From positions 124,001-188,000 of the forward strand of contig CAWGTM010000010.1 of the NCBI GenBank assembly GCA_963825445.1: a stretch of DNA of 64,000 bases, in the 5' to 3' direction. The stretch comes from Actinophytocola sp963825445 (GTDB lineage Bacteria; Actinomycetota; Actinomycetes; Mycobacteriales; Pseudonocardiaceae). Below the pieces are notes generated by a model. The model did not search any database and had not been told where the DNA came from. It worked only from the letters and a program-made list of their open reading frames with translations. Shown here piece by piece: positions 26,355 through 35,302 of the stretch (within the stretch, counting starts at the first letter, position 1; each line of letters begins with the position of its first letter). A program made the translations under genes and the position numbers.

Positions 26355-27548
26355 GTGTTGCGTTGGATCACCGCTGGGGAATCGCACGGACCGGCACTGG
26401 TCGCCGTGCTCGAGGGCATGGTCGCCGGGGTCGAGATCACCACGGCCGAACTGGACGAGCAGCTCGCTCGCCGGCGGCTCGGGCTCGGGCGTAGCCCCCG
26501 CATGGGCTTCGAGACCGACCGCGTCGAGTTCCTCGGGGGAGTCCGCCATGGGCTGACCCAGGGCGGACCGGTGGCGGTGCGGATCGACAACGCCGAGTGG
26601 CCCAAGTGGGAGAAGGTCATGTCTCCCGACCCGGTCGACCCGGCCGAGTTGGCCGGCCTCGCCCGCAACGAGCCGCTCACGCGCCCGCGTCCCGGTCACG
26701 CCGACCTCGCCGGCATGCAGAAGTTCGGCTTCGACGACGCCCGCCCGGTCCTCGAACGTGCCAGTGCCCGTGAGACCGCCGCTCGCACGGCACTCGGCAC
26801 GGTCGCGCGCTCGTTCCTGCGTCAGCTGCTGGGTGTCGAGGTGATCAGCCACGTCGTCTCGATCGGCGGCGCGGACGCACCCGAAGGCCCGCTGCCCGGG
26901 CCGAGTGATCTCAAGGCCATCGACGAGAGTCCCGTCCGCGCATTCGACCCGGCCGGCACCGAGGCGATGGTCGCCGAGGTCGAGGCCGTCAAGGCCGCCG
27001 GTGACACGGTGGGTGGCGTCATCGAGGTGATCGTCTACGGGCTGCCGCCGGGCCTCGGCTCGCATGTCCACTGGGACCGGCGCCTCGACGCACGCCTCGC
27101 CGCCGCGCTCATGGGCGTCCAGGCCATGAAGGGCGTCGAGATCGGCGACGGCTTCACCACCGCCCGCCGCTGGGGCAGCAAGGCCCACGACGAGATCGAC
27201 CTCGCCGAAGCAGGTGCCGTCAACGGCGTGAGCCGACGGTCCAACCGCGCCGGCGGGCTCGAGGGCGGCATCACCAACGGCGAGCCGCTGCGCGCGAGGG
27301 TCGCCATGAAGCCGATCTCGACCGTCCCCCGTGCACTGTCCACAATCGACACCGCGACCAAGGAACCCGCCGTCGCGATCCACCAGCGCTCCGACGTGTG
27401 CGCGGTGCCGCGGGCCGGCGTGGTATTGGAGTCGGTCGTGGGACTGGTGCTCGCCGAGGCCGCGCTGGAGAAGTTCGGCGGCGACTCGATGCCCGAGACC
27501 CGCCGCAACGCCGAGTCCTACCTCAAGGCCCTGCAGGAGCGGTGGTGA
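26355..27548 (+). CDS. aroC: Chorismate synthase
   Basis: Converts EPSP to chorismate using reduced FMN, the last common step of the pathway. 397 residues. LRWITAGESHGPALVAVLEG, RPGHADLAGMQKFGF, ARETAARTALGTVAR, and RSNRAGGLEGGITNGEPL with RVAMKPISTVP are the chorismate synthase signatures. GTG 26355 without a clear ribosome site (possible leaderless start). It overlaps aroK by four bases. Confidence 0.97.
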   Translation: MLRWITAGESHGPALVAVLEGMVAGVEITTAELDEQLARRRLGLGRSPRMGFETDRVEFLGGVRHGLTQGGPVAVRIDNAEWPKWEKVMSPDPVDPAELAGLARNEPLTRPRPGHADLAGMQKFGFDDARPVLERASARETAARTALGTVARSFLRQLLGVEVISHVVSIGGADAPEGPLPGPSDLKAIDESPVRAFDPAGTEAMVAEVEAVKAAGDTVGGVIEVIVYGLPPGLGSHVHWDRRLDARLAAALMGVQAMKGVEIGDGFTTARRWGSKAHDEIDLAEAGAVNGVSRRSNRAGGLEGGITNGEPLRARVAMKPISTVPRALSTIDTATKEPAVAIHQRSDVCAVPRAGVVLESVVGLVLAEAALEKFGGDSMPETRRNAESYLKALQERW

Positions 27549-28072
27549 ACGCGGTGTCCAACGGACCGGTGTTGATCCTCGTCGGCCCGCCCGGCTCCGG
27601 TAAGAGCACGGTCGGCCGGCTGGCGGCCGACCGGCTGGGCGTCGAGTTCCGCGACTTCGACGACGACATCGAACGCGCCCACGGCATCCCCGCCGGTGAA
27701 CTCGTGGTCCAGTTGGGTCGCGAGAAGTTCCAGGAGTCGGAACGCGACCTGCTGGCCGCGCTGCTCCCGACCCACACCGGCGTCCTGTCCCTCGGCGGCG
27801 GCACCCCCACCGCCCCGGGTGTGCCCGAGCTGCTGAAGCCGTTCCATGTGGTCTTCCTGGACGTGGACCTCGAGCAGCTCCTCAAGCGCGAGGGCCTGGT
27901 CCCGCTGCACCCGTGGCTGCTGCCCAACCCGCGCGCCCACCTGCGCGAGCTGCTGAACACCCGTCGCCCGGTCTACGAGGCGGTGTCGGTCACGACCGTG
28001 CCGACCAGCGGCCGCACCCCGGCCGAGGTACTGGCCGACGTGCTGGACAGCCTCCCCGTGGCGACCGACTGA
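27545..28072 (+). CDS. aroK: Shikimate kinase
   Basis: P-loop kinase phosphorylating shikimate at O3. 175 residues. Walker A GPPGSGKSTVG, shikimate-binding FDDDIE, GGGTPT loop and LLNTRRPVYEAVS near the LID/adenine region. GTG 27545 overlaps the aroC stop. It is an ordinary single-domain enzyme, coupled to aroC. After it, two accessory genes separate it from aroB. Confidence 0.95.
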   Translation: MNAVSNGPVLILVGPPGSGKSTVGRLAADRLGVEFRDFDDDIERAHGIPAGELVVQLGREKFQESERDLLAALLPTHTGVLSLGGGTPTAPGVPELLKPFHVVFLDVDLEQLLKREGLVPLHPWLLPNPRAHLRELLNTRRPVYEAVSVTTVPTSGRTPAEVLADVLDSLPVATD

Positions 28073-28108
28073 CGAGAAACTGTCGGTGCCGACCGCTATG
28101 AAGTACCC

Positions 28109-29233
28109 ATGGCCATCGACCTCGACCGGGCCGGCGTGCTCGCCCACCGCGCGTGGGTACAGGGCCTCCACGGCGGCACCGATCTCGCCGACCTCGACGT
28201 TCTGACGCTGGGACTGCAGGACACCCCGGCCGGCTCGGCGCTGCTCGGCTTACGCAACCGAAGCGACGCCGCCGACCTCGATGACCTGGCGCTGGCGTTG
28301 ACCGTCCGCGGTTCGCCGCACCTGCACCGACGCGCCGACCTCCCGCTGATCCGCGCGGCGCTGTGGCCGCGCGACAACGACATGCTGCGCGCCTACCTGG
28401 GTGGCTACGGCGACACGCTGATCGACTCCGGCGAGGACGGCCCCCGGCTGCTGGAAGTGGTGGTCGGCGAGATGCGCGCGGCGTTCCCCGGCGACACGGC
28501 CACCAAGGGCGAACTGTCCGGCGCGGTCAGCCCCCGCGTGCCCGAGATCGCCCGACCGTGGTGCGAGGGCTGCGGCGTCCACCACGTGGCCGACGGCCTG
28601 TTCCGGCTGGCCACGCTGTACGCGGGCATCGAACTGGTGCCCCACGAGGGCCGCAAGCTCCAGTTCCGCCTCGGCCCGGATGTCCCCGAGCTGGGCGGTG
28701 ACGCCGCCGCGCTGGTCGAGTTCCTCCGCACCACCATGCGCCTGGCCGCTCCGGCGAAGCTCGGCGATCTGGTGCTCCGGCTCGACACCCGCTCGGTCAC
28801 CGCGCCACCCGCCTGGCTCCGCCCGGCCTGGCAGGTCCTGGAGGACGAACTCACGGAGGTCCGGGTGGACGGCACTCCCCACACCGTCCACGCGGACTCG
28901 GTCGAGGCGATGCGCAACCCACCCGACCCGCCACCAGCGCTGTTACTCCCACCGCGCGACGCGCTGGGTCTGGGCAGCCGCCCGTTCCTGGCCCCGGACC
29001 GCGACCTGGCCAAGGACGTGTGGCGTGCGCTGGGCAGCCCCGGCACGGTCGTCATCGACGCCGACATCGCGGGCACCTGGCGCGCCCGCCAGGCCGGCCG
29101 CACCCTGCGCCTCACCGTCACCGCGCACCGCAAGCTCACGGCCAAGCAACGCAAGGCGACCGAGGACCAGGCCGACCTGGTGGCGCTGTCGCGAGGGCAC
29201 ACCGGCCGTACGGAGGTGACCTGGGAGGACTGA
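28109..29233 (+). CDS. Winged-helix DNA-binding (HTH_42, AlkZ/YcaQ-like) protein
   Basis: 374 residues. It resembles the winged-helix HTH_42 superfamily that includes the AlkZ/YcaQ DNA glycosylases: VLAHRAWVQGLHG at the N-terminus, LLLPPRDALGLGSRPFLAP near residue 280 and VVIDADIAGTWRAR near the end match the usual DPLLLGR / G.V..DG...W pattern, although several positions differ (PRDALGLGS for fDplllgr). DNA repair or regulation is possible; no catalytic claim. ATG 28109, 36 bp after aroK. Confidence 0.65.
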   Translation: MAIDLDRAGVLAHRAWVQGLHGGTDLADLDVLTLGLQDTPAGSALLGLRNRSDAADLDDLALALTVRGSPHLHRRADLPLIRAALWPRDNDMLRAYLGGYGDTLIDSGEDGPRLLEVVVGEMRAAFPGDTATKGELSGAVSPRVPEIARPWCEGCGVHHVADGLFRLATLYAGIELVPHEGRKLQFRLGPDVPELGGDAAALVEFLRTTMRLAAPAKLGDLVLRLDTRSVTAPPAWLRPAWQVLEDELTEVRVDGTPHTVHADSVEAMRNPPDPPPALLLPPRDALGLGSRPFLAPDRDLAKDVWRALGSPGTVVIDADIAGTWRARQAGRTLRLTVTAHRKLTAKQRKATEDQADLVALSRGHTGRTEVTWED

Positions 29234-29341
29234 ACTCCGTCCGCTGTCTCCCGGAGCGGTACCCCGCGGTGTCCGCTCCGCGCGGATGTGCCGACCCCGC
29301 CCGCCACGACATCGTGACCCCCAACGATCAAGGAGGTCACG

Positions 29342-30694
29342 ATGAACAACAGCGGCGCAGGCACAGGCGCGAAAAATGGGCGGCACGACCCTCCTCCCAG
29401 TGGGGCACGTCGGCGCGCGGGCGACGGGCGGGTCCGCAGCCTGCGCGAAGTCCGGACGCCGCGGCGACCCCGCCGCTGGCGAACGGCGCTGGCAACGGTG
29501 GCGGTGGTCGGCGCGGCCGTCACCGCCGCGGCTCCCGCGCTCGCTGGCGGCGCCCACACCAGCGCGGGCGCGGCGGATTTGCCCGGTGCTGGCGCGGCGA
29601 ATTCGGCGGGCGCGGGTTCGGCGGCTGCTGGCGCGGCGGGTTCGGGCGCGGCGGATTCGGCGGCTGCCGGTGCGGCGGATTCGCCCGGTGGGGGCGGGCC
29701 GGGTTCTGGCGGCGCTCACGCCAGCGCGGGTGCGGCGGATTCGCGCGGCGTCGGGGGCCGGGTCGTGGATCTCGGCCCGTCGCGGGCGGCGGGCGGCACG
29801 CCCTGCCGCGGCTACGAGTTCACGGTCGCCATGACCGAGGACAGTCCGGCGGAGCATCAGGTCTACGGCGAGTTGTGCACGCGTGGACGCGTCACTTCCC
29901 GCACCCCGCTGCAGATCCTCCTCCACGGCGGCACCTACGACCACGCCTACTGGGACTGGCCCTTCCAGCCCCGCCGCTACTCCTACGTCGAGCAGGCCAC
30001 CCGTCAGGGGTTCGCCACCCTCAATCTCGACCGGCTCGGCTACGGGCGCAGCGACCACCCCGACCCGAACGGGCTCGACTTCGCCGTCCACGGTTACGTC
30101 ACCCACCAGATCGTGCGGCTCATGGACGCCAGGTTCCGCACGATCGTCCTCAACGGACACTCCATGGGCGGGATCACCGCCGAACACGCGGCCGCCCGCG
30201 GCGGGGTCGACGCCGTGATCATCAGCGGCCTCGCGGCCGACCGGGGAACAGACCGGTCCGAGACGAAGCGGCCGGAGCCCACGTTCCACCCGGCGGAGCA
30301 GGATCCCCAGTTCGCCGACGCCGGCCTCCCACCCGGCTACCTCACGTCGATCCCGGGCACGCGGGCCGGCATGTTCCTCGACGGCGGCGAGTACGACCCG
30401 GCGATCGTTCCCTACGAGGAGAAGCTGAAGGACACGGTCGCGATGGCCGAACTCCGTGCCGTGCAAGGACCTCCGGAGCGGCGGGCGGCCACCACGGTGC
30501 CCACGCTGTACGTCCTGGGCCGCTTCGACCTCATCGCGTGCGGCGACACGGGGGACTGCCGCACCGACCCGGCCGCGTCCACGACCGACAGGATCATCGA
30601 CGGCGCCGGGCACTCACTCAACACGGGCACCCATGCCGGAACCTTCTACCGGGCCACGTTCTCCTGGCTCGCCCGCCTCGGCATCCGCGGCTGA
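29342..30694 (+). CDS. Secreted or membrane-anchored alpha/beta hydrolase with repetitive linker
   Basis: 450 residues. A basic N-terminus and one hydrophobic helix (ALATVAVVGAAVTAAAPALA) export the protein; residues about 70-140 are an Ala/Gly/Ser/Asp linker (AGAAD-type units); then an alpha/beta hydrolase: LLHGGTYDHAYWDW (oxyanion), NGHSMGGITAEHA (nucleophile Ser), VLGRFDLIACG (acid) and GAGHSLNTG (His). Substrate unknown. ATG 29342 follows AAGGAGGT. It interrupts the aro operon between aroK and aroB and may have its own promoter in 29234-29341. Confidence 0.82.
   Translation: MNNSGAGTGAKNGRHDPPPSGARRRAGDGRVRSLREVRTPRRPRRWRTALATVAVVGAAVTAAAPALAGGAHTSAGAADLPGAGAANSAGAGSAAAGAAGSGAADSAAAGAADSPGGGGPGSGGAHASAGAADSRGVGGRVVDLGPSRAAGGTPCRGYEFTVAMTEDSPAEHQVYGELCTRGRVTSRTPLQILLHGGTYDHAYWDWPFQPRRYSYVEQATRQGFATLNLDRLGYGRSDHPDPNGLDFAVHGYVTHQIVRLMDARFRTIVLNGHSMGGITAEHAAARGGVDAVIISGLAADRGTDRSETKRPEPTFHPAEQDPQFADAGLPPGYLTSIPGTRAGMFLDGGEYDPAIVPYEEKLKDTVAMAELRAVQGPPERRAATTVPTLYVLGRFDLIACGDTGDCRTDPAASTTDRIIDGAGHSLNTGTHAGTFYRATFSWLARLGIRG
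29560..29755 (+). repeat. GC-rich minisatellite coding the hydrolase linker
   Basis: Repeated units around GGCGCGGCGGATTCGGCGG, in reading frame, encoding Ala-Gly/Ala-Asp-Ser. Length probably varies between strains by slippage or unequal recombination. Confidence 0.75.
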
Positions 30695-30760
30695 GCCCTG
30701 CCATGCTCACCCCCGTTGGCCGAGGCAGACCGAGACATACCGAGGCAGGAGGAGTGTGCG

Positions 30761-31840
30761 GTGGTGGAACGCATTCGGGTGGCGACGAGCCGGCCGTACG
30801 ACGTGGTGATCGGGCGGGATCTGGCCGACGATCTGGTGGCGGCCGTGGGGGACACGCCGAAGGTCGCGATCGTCCACCCGCCGACGCTGGTCGCCACCGC
30901 GGAAGCACACCAGCAGCGCCTGCGGGCCGCGGGTGTCGACGCGCACCTGATCGCCATCCCCGACGCCGAAGCCGGCAAGACCCTGACCGTGGCGGGCGAC
31001 TGCTGGGACGAGCTGGCCGCCATGGGCCTGGACCGCACGGGCACCGTGGTCGCGGTGGGCGGCGGCGCGGTGACCGACCTGGGTGGCTTCGTGGCGGCGA
31101 CCTGGCTGCGCGGGGTCCGCCTGATCAACGTCCCCACCACGTTGCTGGGCATGGTGGACGCGGCCGTGGGCGGCAAGACCGGCATCAACATCGACGCGGG
31201 CAAGAACCTGGTGGGCGCCTTCCACGAACCGGCCGCGGTCATCGCCGACCTGACCACCCTGCGCACCCTCCCGGCCGACGACGTGGCGGCGGGAATGGCC
31301 GAGGTGATCAAGGGCGGCTTCATCGCCGACCCGAAGATCCTGGACCTGGTGGAGGCCGACCCCAAGGCCGCACTGGACCCGGACGGCGACGTCCTCCCGG
31401 AGCTGGTCCAACGCAAGATCCAGGTGAAGGCCGACGTGGTGGCCGCCGACCTCCGCGAGTCCGACCTCCGCGAGATCCTCAATTACGGTCACACCCTGGC
31501 CCACGCCATCGAGCGCCGCGAGAACTACACGTGGCGCCACGGCGCCGCGGTGAGCGTGGGCCTGGTGTTCGCGGCCGAACTGGCCCGCGCGGCCGGCCGC
31601 CTGGACGACGCCACGGTGGCCCGCCACCGCACCGTCCTGGAGTCGATCGGCCTACCGACCACGTACGACCCGGACGCCCTGTCCGACCTGACCGCCACCA
31701 TGGCCGGCGACAAGAAGACCCGCGCCGGCCGCCTGCGCTTCGTGGTCCTGGACGCTCTGGCCACACCAGGCCGCCTGGAGAACCCGGATCCCGAACTGCT
31801 GGCCACGGCCTACGCGGCGGTCGCGGCCAGCAACCCGTGA
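30761..31840 (+). CDS. aroB: 3-dehydroquinate synthase
   Basis: Forms 3-dehydroquinate from DAHP with NAD and a divalent metal. 359 residues. VVAVGGGAVTDLGGFVAATW and GGKTGINIDAGKNLVGAFHE are the substrate/NAD motifs; metal ligands are in AEVIKGG, YGHTLAHAIE and WRHGAAVSVGL. The start GTG 30761 is six bases after GGAGGAG; upstream codons 30716-30760 are not needed. Followed by convergent rhodanese after 8 bp. Confidence 0.96.
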   Translation: MVERIRVATSRPYDVVIGRDLADDLVAAVGDTPKVAIVHPPTLVATAEAHQQRLRAAGVDAHLIAIPDAEAGKTLTVAGDCWDELAAMGLDRTGTVVAVGGGAVTDLGGFVAATWLRGVRLINVPTTLLGMVDAAVGGKTGINIDAGKNLVGAFHEPAAVIADLTTLRTLPADDVAAGMAEVIKGGFIADPKILDLVEADPKAALDPDGDVLPELVQRKIQVKADVVAADLRESDLREILNYGHTLAHAIERRENYTWRHGAAVSVGLVFAAELARAAGRLDDATVARHRTVLESIGLPTTYDPDALSDLTATMAGDKKTRAGRLRFVVLDALATPGRLENPDPELLATAYAAVAASNP

Positions 31841-31848
31841 TCTCCGGC

Positions 31849-32175
31849 CTACGCCGACTCGGTGGGCAGGCCCGCGCTCATCCAGTCCTCGATGCCCTCG
31901 CGGTACTTGCGCACGTTCGAGTAGCCGAGGGCCTCCAGTTTCGACGCCACCGCCTGGCTGTTTCCGCACGCCGGGTTCGAGCAGTACGTCACGATCGCCG
32001 CCGCCTTGTCCGGCAGGACAGTCGCCGCCAAAGTGGGCACGTCGTCGGCCACCAGAGGGACCGCGCCCGGCAGGTGTTGCTTCGCCCAGTAGTGCTCGCC
32101 CAGGGCGTCCACCACGGTGACGGTGCCTGCCTCGATGGCGGTTCGCAGGGCCGCTCGGTCGATCAACTCGGTCAT
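31849..32175 (-). CDS. Rhodanese-like domain protein
   Basis: Single rhodanese domain, 108 residues; such proteins move sulfane sulfur or act in thiol stress. VVDALGEHYWAKQHLPGAV is the N-terminal half, the active-site loop is TYCSNPACGNSQ (Cys nucleophile, longer than the six-residue loop with a second Cys) and LGYSNVRKYREGIEDWMSAG the end. ATG 32175 with AAGGAG. Divergent from tetR by 29 bp with a palindromic operator between, so probably its main target. Confidence 0.88.
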   Translation of the reverse strand: MTELIDRAALRTAIEAGTVTVVDALGEHYWAKQHLPGAVPLVADDVPTLAATVLPDKAAAIVTYCSNPACGNSQAVASKLEALGYSNVRKYREGIEDWMSAGLPTESA

Positions 32176-32190
32176 GACCACTCCTTAACT

Positions 32191-32202
32191 GGACTAGAGT
32201 CC
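32191..32202. promoter_or_regulatory. Palindromic operator between rhodanese gene and tetR
   Basis: GGACTAGAGTCC is a perfect inverted repeat in the 29-bp divergent gap. It would overlap the start-proximal promoter elements of both genes and is the natural binding site for the TetR protein, giving autoregulation and control of the rhodanese gene. Confidence 0.6.
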
Positions 32203-32204
32203 GT

Positions 32205-32831
32205 ATGGGCATGAGCGACAACAGCGGACCGCAGTCCGTTTATTCCATCGGGGCGCCGGAGCGCAAGGAACGGGCCGACGCCGCTCGCAACCGCGCCCGG
32301 GTACTCGAGGCGGCGGAGAAACTCTTTCGGGAGCACGGCGTCGGCGCCGTGTCCATGGACCAGGTCGCGGCCGAGGCGAAAGTCGGCAAGGGCACGCTCT
32401 TCCGCCGCTTCGGCGACAAGGCCGGGCTCGCGGTCGCGCTGCTCGACGAACGGGAGCGCGTACTCCAGGCCGGCATCCTCACCGGGCCGCCGCCGCTGGG
32501 GCCCGGCGCCGAGCCAGGAGCGCGACTGAAAGCCTTCCTCCACGCCTACCTCGACTTCCTCGACGAGAACCTCGACCTCGTCCACATGTCCGAGACCGCG
32601 CGGCCCGGCGCCCGCTACGAGATCGGCGCGTACCGGCTCTGGCACCGGCACGTCGCGGTTCTCCTGCGAGAGGCCCAGGTCGAGGACGCCGACTTCCTCG
32701 CCCACGCGTTGCTCGCCCCGCTCGCCGCCGACCAGCGCCTGGCCCTGCGCGACGAGGTCGGCGTCGAGAGAGCGAAAGCCGGGCTGGCTACGCTGATCCA
32801 GTCGATCACCAGTCAGGGAGGACCAGGATGA
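32205..32831 (+). CDS. TetR/AcrR family regulator
   Basis: 208 residues; helix-turn-helix at about residues 28-72 (RARVLEAAEKLFREHG, MDQVAAEAKVGKGTLFRRFG). The C-terminal ligand domain is of the usual size, with a second cluster LKAFLHAYLDFLDENLDLVH. ATG 32205 or ATG 32211. It overlaps aroQ by four bases (ATGA), so a regulator of unrelated-looking genes drives translation of a shikimate enzyme. Confidence 0.9.
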   Translation: MGMSDNSGPQSVYSIGAPERKERADAARNRARVLEAAEKLFREHGVGAVSMDQVAAEAKVGKGTLFRRFGDKAGLAVALLDERERVLQAGILTGPPPLGPGAEPGARLKAFLHAYLDFLDENLDLVHMSETARPGARYEIGAYRLWHRHVAVLLREAQVEDADFLAHALLAPLAADQRLALRDEVGVERAKAGLATLIQSITSQGGPG

Positions 32832-33253
32832 ACGTGTGGGTGCTCAACGGCCCCAACCTCGGCAGGCTGGGCACGCGCGAGCCCGACATCTACGGCGCCA
32901 CCACCTATGCCGACCTGGTCGAACTCTGCGAGAAGGCCGGCGACGAGCTGGGCCTGACCGTCGAGGTGCGCCAGACCGACCACGAGGGCGAGATGCTCGG
33001 CTGGCTCCACGAGGCCGCCGAACACGGCCACGCCGTGGTGCTCAACGCCGGCGCCTGGACCCACTACTCGATCGCCGTGCGCGACGCCTGCTCCCAGTTG
33101 ACCGCGCCGCTCCTCGAGGTGCACATCTCCAACGTCCACAAGCGTGAGGAGTTCCGCCACCACAGCTACCTCTCGGCCGTGGCGACGGGCGTCATCGTGG
33201 GGCTGGGCGTCCAGGGCTACGTCCTCGCGCTGCGCTGGTTGGCCACTTCCTGA
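32828..33253 (+). CDS. aroQ: 3-dehydroquinate dehydratase, type II
   Basis: Dodecameric type II dehydroquinase, 141 residues, family length. VLNGPNLGRLGTREPDIYG holds the catalytic Arg and Tyr, LNAGAWTHYSIAVRDA the Asn and active-site region, LEVHISNVHKREEFRHHSYL the His and substrate loop. ATG 32828 overlaps tetR. Completes the shikimate set E, C, K, B, Q; aroA, aroG and pabAB-type genes are elsewhere. Confidence 0.96.
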   Translation: MNVWVLNGPNLGRLGTREPDIYGATTYADLVELCEKAGDELGLTVEVRQTDHEGEMLGWLHEAAEHGHAVVLNAGAWTHYSIAVRDACSQLTAPLLEVHISNVHKREEFRHHSYLSAVATGVIVGLGVQGYVLALRWLATS

Positions 33254-33334
33254 TCGGGTTGTCCCGCACACACCGTGTGATCTCTACACTGATCGGGGGT
33301 CAGTCCGGGGCAACTGATGGAGGTCGCTTCCACG

Positions 33335-34843
33335 ATGCGCGTCACGCACCGTCGAAGACGACTCTCAGTGACACTCGTCGGGGTGGTTCTGACGGCCGGA
33401 TGCACGGCCAGCCAGGCCGCCCCCGCCAAAGAACTGCCCAAGATCCCCACCACCACACCGGCCCCCGCCGCCCAACCGGCCCCCGAACCGGTCGCCCTCC
33501 AACCGAGCGCCCCCCGCCAGAGCCCCGGCGTGATCGCCTCCGGCAAGCGCGACGCCCCGTACAACTACGCGCCCACCCTCCTGCTCGACGGCGGCCGCTA
33601 CCGCATGTGGTGGTGCAGCCAGTTGGGCATCGCGAACCCGCCGGGTGACGACATCCTGCTGAGCGAGTCGACGTCGATCCACGGCCCGTTCACGGGCCCG
33701 GACGGCAGCGCCGCGACACCCGTGTTCTCCGGCAGCGGCGGCAGGTTCGACGCGATGCACACCTGCGACCCGTCGGTGATCAAGGTCGGCGGGACCTACC
33801 ACATGTACTACACGGGCGCGGCCGGCGATCACGCCCACGGCAACGGCATCGGCCTCGCCACCAGCCCCGACGGTCGCGTGTGGACCCGCGCGAACGGCGG
33901 CAACCCGCTGGTCACCGCGTCGCGGAACGTGGGGCGCGCCAACACCTACGGCGCCGGTCAGCCGGCCGCACTGCACGTGGCCGGCCGCTTCTACCTGATG
34001 TTCACCGACACCACCGGCCAGGCCTCCGGCCACAACGGCGCCGGCCAGTTCGTACTCCGCTCACCCGATCCGGCGTTCGGCCGCGACGTCGAGGCACTCA
34101 CGCCGAACGGCTTCGAAGCGGTGGACGACACCAAGTCCCGGTCGCGGTCGGTGGTGGACGCGTTCAGCGCCGACTGGATGTGGGTGGACGCGCTCGCCGC
34201 GTTCGCCATCGCCCACGAGACCCGAGACGGCACCACCATCACCTTCTGGGACTGGGACTTCCGCACGACCCCGTACCAGCCGCTGCTCGTGCCCGGCCCG
34301 TGGCGCGAGGGCCCCGGCCTGGTGCGCCGCGCCGACGGGCACGCGCCCGCGGCGATCGACAACCCGTGCGGCAAGGTCCCCATCGACCTGGTGCGCGCCA
34401 CCTGGGAGGCCCCGGCCGGGCCGTCGAACCTCATGCACTTCGGGCTGGACGTCGGCGGCTTCGACGCGTGTAGCGACCCGGGCCGCGCGGTGATGGCGCT
34501 CAACGGGTTCGCCATGCCGTCCCCGCAACGCACGATCGACCTGGTGGTCGGCGGCCAGGTGGTGCGGATCGAGCGCCGCTCGGTGGCCGAACGCCTGGCG
34601 CTGCGCATCCTCGACGAGCGGCTCCCGGTGCTCGACCACCTGGAGGTGGCGGCCCACATCGGCCCCCGCGTGCAGGCCAGGGAGGCACCGGGCCGCGGCG
34701 TGGCGTTCGTGGTGGACGACCGCCTGTGGCCGGTCGGTTCTTCGGAGGTGGCGTCGCTCAACTCGTCGGACCCCCGCCCGATGACGGTCGCCGAGTGGGA
34801 CGACTACGAACGCGGGGTCGACCTCTTCGGTCCACCGCGCTGA
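33335..34843 (+). CDS. Lipoprotein with five-bladed beta-propeller (GH43-like) domain
   Basis: 502 residues. RRLSVTLVGVVLTAGC is a lipoprotein signal with lipobox LTAGC; a Pro/Ala linker follows. From about residue 65 the pattern YNYAPTLLLDGGRYRMWW, CDPSVIKVGGTYHMYYTG, GIGLATSPDGRVWTR matches beta-propeller glycosidase-like proteins. The C-terminal 120 residues are different (VAERLALRILDERLPVLDHL). Catalytic residues not assigned. ATG 33335 has GGAGG ten bases before; ATG 33317 is possible. TACACT at 33285-33290 may be the -10. Confidence 0.75.
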   Translation: MRVTHRRRRLSVTLVGVVLTAGCTASQAAPAKELPKIPTTTPAPAAQPAPEPVALQPSAPRQSPGVIASGKRDAPYNYAPTLLLDGGRYRMWWCSQLGIANPPGDDILLSESTSIHGPFTGPDGSAATPVFSGSGGRFDAMHTCDPSVIKVGGTYHMYYTGAAGDHAHGNGIGLATSPDGRVWTRANGGNPLVTASRNVGRANTYGAGQPAALHVAGRFYLMFTDTTGQASGHNGAGQFVLRSPDPAFGRDVEALTPNGFEAVDDTKSRSRSVVDAFSADWMWVDALAAFAIAHETRDGTTITFWDWDFRTTPYQPLLVPGPWREGPGLVRRADGHAPAAIDNPCGKVPIDLVRATWEAPAGPSNLMHFGLDVGGFDACSDPGRAVMALNGFAMPSPQRTIDLVVGGQVVRIERRSVAERLALRILDERLPVLDHLEVAAHIGPRVQAREAPGRGVAFVVDDRLWPVGSSEVASLNSSDPRPMTVAEWDDYERGVDLFGPPR

Positions 34844-35280
34844 TCCTCGGAGTCCTCCTCGGAGACCGTCGCGTGTCGGCCCGGTGCGCGGATCCACCGG
34901 CCGGCCAGCATGCCGATTCCCGCGGGGACCAGCACCAGCAGCGCGGTGAACGCCGCGCCGCCCGTCAGTGCCGTGCCGAGTTCGCTCACCCCGGTCTGGT
35001 CCACGAAGATCGACTTGCCGATCACGCCCAGCACGGCCGCGCCCCAGCCGGCGATCAGGGAGCTGATCAGCCACACCCGGCCGCGCTGGTCGAGGTTCTG
35101 CCACGTGTCGACGGCGGCCCAACAGGCGGCCACCGCCACCAGGACGCCCAGCATGATCGCCTCGAACACCGTCCGGGACGTCGGATTGTGCACCCCGAAG
35201 TCGGCCCGCACCGTCTCGGCCGCGGCGTGCACCACGGCCAGCACCGCTCCGCGCAGCAGCCAGGAACTCGGGGAAGCCAT
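34804..35280 (-). CDS. Small integral membrane protein (B-4DMT family-like)
   Basis: 158 residues with four membrane helices (LLRGAVLAVVHAAAET, VFEAIMLGVLVAVAACWAAV, VWLISSLIAGWGAAVLGVIG, GGAAFTALLVLVPAGIGMLA) and a charged tail. Resembles the actinobacterial B-4DMT transporter-like family often near efp; function unknown. ATG 35280 is preceded by TAGGCT, so a leaderless start is likely. Its last 40 bp overlap the convergent lipoprotein gene. Confidence 0.65.
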   Translation of the reverse strand: MASPSSWLLRGAVLAVVHAAAETVRADFGVHNPTSRTVFEAIMLGVLVAVAACWAAVDTWQNLDQRGRVWLISSLIAGWGAAVLGVIGKSIFVDQTGVSELGTALTGGAAFTALLVLVPAGIGMLAGRWIRAPGRHATVSEEDSEDQRGGPKRSTPRS

Positions 35281-35302
35281 AGCCACAGCCTAAGCTCTGG
35301 CC

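Noticed and set aside
29020..32214. Plus-strand frame of 1064 codons across several genes
   Set aside because: Runs out of frame through the HTH_42, hydrolase and aroB genes; Arg/Gly/Pro-rich shadow.
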